The notes below the pieces were generated by a model that did no database searches, was not told the origin of the DNA, and saw nothing but the letters and a program-made list of their open reading frames with translations. From Fibrobacter sp. (GTDB lineage Bacteria > Fibrobacterota > Chitinivibrionia > Chitinivibrionales > Chitinispirillaceae), in NCBI GenBank assembly GCA_012519985.1, contig JAAYPC010000180.1:1-35219 (forward strand): DNA of 35,219 nucleotides. Direction: 5' to 3'. Shown here one piece after another: positions 33,017-35,219 of this stretch (the stretch's first letter is position 1; the number at the start of each line of letters is the position of its first letter). The position numbers and the translations under genes are program-made.

Positions 33017-35125
33017 ATGGACCTGTTTCCCAAAAAGCAGCTTATCCTTCTATTTGCTTCATTCTCTATTTATGCATCTGCTCAGCTTTTTCCTGAACCC
33101 GATATTATTAAAGGAAATGTTCAATTCTGGAAAAAAATCTACTCAGAAGTTTTATTAGAGGAAGGTTTGCTCCATGACCGAGATTATCCGCTGATTATTT
33201 ATGAGAAAATTGATTTGAGTTCTATTCCCGAAAACAAAAGATCCGAACACATTGAATCCAGAAAGAATACTTATGTAACCGTGCTTAAAGGAGTTGCGGA
33301 AAAGTCCAGATTAGATAAGGAGCAGAAAAGATTACTGGAATTATTTAAAGCTCATGCCAGTCTGGATGCTCTGAAGGGTGCCAGTGATCGAATCCGGTTT
33401 CAGTTGGGTCAGAAGCAGCGATTTAAAGAGGGCCTGGAGCGCTCTTTCATGTACCTGGATACAATCAGTTCTATCCTTAAAAAATATGGTCTTCCTGATC
33501 AGTTAAAATATCTTCCCCATGTGGAATCATCATTTGATCCCAAAGCTTACTCCCGGGTAGGTGCTGCGGGCATGTGGCAGTTTATGCGCAGTACAGGAAA
33601 GCTTTTTATGACAATTAATTACGATATTGATCAAAGGCTGGATCCGATAATCTCCTCTGATGCTGCGGCAAGGCTGCTCAGCCTCAATTTCGAGCAATTA
33701 CAATCCTGGCCATTGGCAATTACTGCCTATAACCATGGACTTTCAGGAATGAAAAAGGCAGTAAATACATTGGGAACTAACGATATTGGGGAAATTCTGC
33801 TTAAACATAAGAGCCCTTCATTTAAATTCGCTTCCAAAAATTTCTACGCTTCGTTCATTGCTGCAATGAGACTGGCAGACAGTGCATTTCATTATTTTCC
33901 TGATCTTATTCCTCAGAAGGCTATTGCACGTCAATCCTTATTGATAGATGTAAAAGTTACTCCTCTTCAGCTTTGTCAGATGACAGGAATCACCCTGGAT
34001 CTTTTTAAACAATATAATCCGTCCATAAGACCCAGTGTTTACTCACAGAAAAAGAGAATTCCTGCAGGATATTCAGTATCGCTTCCTGACACTGTATCCA
34101 TAGAAAAGCTTCAGGTGGCACTTGCCACACTTAAACCAGAGTCGCCTCAGGAATCATCGGAAAAGGGATCCTATTATACGGTGCGTAGAGGAGATAATCT
34201 TATAGGTATTGCCCGTAAATATGGTATTTCACCTGCAGAGCTGGCATCTATCAATTCTATCGTAAAAATAAATAAGATTTTTGAGGGGCAGGTTCTGAGA
34301 ATTCCTGATAAAACCGAAATAACTGTGATTGCAGCATCCACTATGGATTCTGCTGCCATTGAAATTACAGATTCCATATCAGATACATTAAACTTAACAG
34401 ACAGTTCAAAAATCATGGAAGTTCTAAATGAAGTGATGGAGCCGGAGAGTTCAATTGCCAGTACTTTTTTCGATTCTTCTGAAGACAATTCTACAAATAT
34501 CATAAGTGACACTTTACTCTCTTCACCGGCAGTTTCTTTAAATGAAACCTGCAAAAAAGACAGCATGGATATTTCTTCCAGCCAATTCGATGCAACTGTA
34601 TATGATCTGGGGCTTAAGCTGGTTCCTGGTGCATCCAGTGCTTCGATAAAAGTAAACATTGGAGAATCGATCATCCGGTATGCTGAATGGATGAATGTCT
34701 CGGTTTCCTCTATTATAAGGCTTAACGACATGAAAAATTACAGTTTGAAACTGGGTAAAAGGATCAATATTCCGGTTTACTCCCAGAGCGATCTGAAAAA
34801 ATTTGAAACCAGCCGTCTTGAATATCTAATGGCTATTGAGGAAGACTTTTATTCCAGATATCAGGTGGTTGATCAGTTTAGTTATACTTTAAAAAGGGGG
34901 GATTCTTTTTGGAAGATCAGCTCCAGGAACAAGATTCCTCTTTGGTTATTAAAAAAGGTCAATAAGGAGATCGATTTTTCTTCACCAAAAAGAGGCATAA
35001 AGATTAAGATTCCGGTGGTAGTAGCTAAAGATTCGCACGAACCTCCATTTCTGGAAGATGCTCCGGCAGGGGAACCGGTAATACAGAGCGAGACTATAGA
35101 GAGTCTGGAAGAAGCGAAGGAGTGA
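33017..35125 (+). CDS. mltD: MltD-type membrane-bound lytic murein transglycosylase with three LysM domains
   Basis: 702 aa; signal peptide about 1-22, with no lipobox Cys seen, so probably secreted to the periplasm rather than a lipoprotein. The SLT domain (about 155-260) has catalytic E170 in YLPHVESSFDPKAYSRVGAAG, GMWQFM, and the AITAYNHG block. Three LysM modules follow, near 386-430 (YTVRRGDNLIGIARKYG), 541-585 (more divergent, starting SIKVNIGESI) and 622-668 (YTLKRGDSFWKISSRNK), separated by Ser/Thr/Asp-rich linkers. It would cleave the MurNAc-GlcNAc bond with anhydro-muropeptide formation during wall turnover. GGAAG lies about 8 bases before the ATG. It is transcribed divergently from tamB, about 170 bases away. 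Confidence 0.93.
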   Translation: MDLFPKKQLILLFASFSIYASAQLFPEPDIIKGNVQFWKKIYSEVLLEEGLLHDRDYPLIIYEKIDLSSIPENKRSEHIESRKNTYVTVLKGVAEKSRLDKEQKRLLELFKAHASLDALKGASDRIRFQLGQKQRFKEGLERSFMYLDTISSILKKYGLPDQLKYLPHVESSFDPKAYSRVGAAGMWQFMRSTGKLFMTINYDIDQRLDPIISSDAAARLLSLNFEQLQSWPLAITAYNHGLSGMKKAVNTLGTNDIGEILLKHKSPSFKFASKNFYASFIAAMRLADSAFHYFPDLIPQKAIARQSLLIDVKVTPLQLCQMTGITLDLFKQYNPSIRPSVYSQKKRIPAGYSVSLPDTVSIEKLQVALATLKPESPQESSEKGSYYTVRRGDNLIGIARKYGISPAELASINSIVKINKIFEGQVLRIPDKTEITVIAASTMDSAAIEITDSISDTLNLTDSSKIMEVLNEVMEPESSIASTFFDSSEDNSTNIISDTLLSSPAVSLNETCKKDSMDISSSQFDATVYDLGLKLVPGASSASIKVNIGESIIRYAEWMNVSVSSIIRLNDMKNYSLKLGKRINIPVYSQSDLKKFETSRLEYLMAIEEDFYSRYQVVDQFSYTLKRGDSFWKISSRNKIPLWLLKKVNKEIDFSSPKRGIKIKIPVVVAKDSHEPPFLEDAPAGEPVIQSETIESLEEAKE

Positions 35126-35173
35126 AGGGGTGATTTATCAAGGGAATAATTGGTGGCTTGGCTTTCCCATTTT

Positions 35174-35217
35174 CCCCAGAGATGATTTTCCTTCGTGTTA
35201 AATATTCATCTCTGGGG
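35174..35217. terminator. candidate 12-bp hairpin downstream of mltD
   Basis: CCCCAGAGATGA (35174-35185) is exactly complementary to TCATCTCTGGGG (35206-35217), with a 20-base loop. It lies 49 bases after the mltD stop. The bases that would show a T-tract are beyond the window edge, so it could be a terminator or one arm pair of a dispersed repeat. Confidence 0.5.
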
Positions 35218-35219
35218 CA

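Noticed and set aside
34174-34731. 185-aa antisense frame within mltD
   Set aside because: Shadow of the LysM/linker region; Ser/Ile-rich composition mirrors the coding strand and the sense frame is clearly the gene.

Overview
The window looks like chromosome of a Gram-negative, plant-polysaccharide-degrading bacterium, most plausibly a member of Fibrobacterota (Chitinivibrionia/Chitinispirillum-like). The reasons are a TamA/TamB outer-membrane assembly pair, an outer-membrane barrel-like protein, a xyloglucanase (GH74) ending in a basic C-terminal tail of the kind known from Fibrobacter secreted enzymes, and a neighbouring bacterial expansin. The phylum assignment is inference; no rRNA or tRNA gene was seen.

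Layout. 1-111 holds the first 37 codons of a minus-strand Rpn/PD-(D/E)XK transposase-like gene cut by the window edge. 112-820 is AT-rich and apparently non-coding. 821-9118 is a mosaic of short units: a small unknown protein, a GH74 plus expansin pair (minus strand), a TPR/HExxH peptidase, an erythromycin-esterase-family protein, a barrel-like protein and a SlyD-like prolyl isomerase. The last of these ends at a strong bidirectional terminator. 9190-10403 encodes two membrane-anchored proteins of unknown function, one only 59 aa.

10788-25267 is a 14.5-kb run of codirectional minus-strand genes. In transcription order: PrkA, YeaH/DUF444, SpoVR and a second PrkA-like AAA+ protein (the conserved stress/sporulation-associated PrkA-YeaH-SpoVR set); then a PAS histidine kinase and a receiver protein whose output domain is an HATPase rather than a DNA-binding domain; then a polyamine operon of AdoMet decarboxylase, a Thermus/ACL5-type aminopropyltransferase, an ornithine-decarboxylase-like enzyme and a classical spermidine synthase. 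Together these could make decarboxylated AdoMet, a diamine, spermidine and possibly a tetraamine. A 29-codon leader ORF containing a Pro-Pro-Gly motif precedes speD and overlaps its start codon as ATGA; I consider this the most interesting undescribed signal in the window.

25552-27073 carries an intact Rpn-family gene followed by a decayed, split copy of its 5' end. 27074-32843 is tamB-tamA, and 33017-35125 a MltD-type lytic transglycosylase with three LysM modules. Non-coding structure includes a 43-bp tandem repeat with paired hairpins (17155-17376), GC-rich palindromes just past the ends of the polyamine and PrkA operons, a heptamer TTCG-rich repeat before spoVR, and a palindrome covering the ribosome-binding site of the prolyl isomerase gene.
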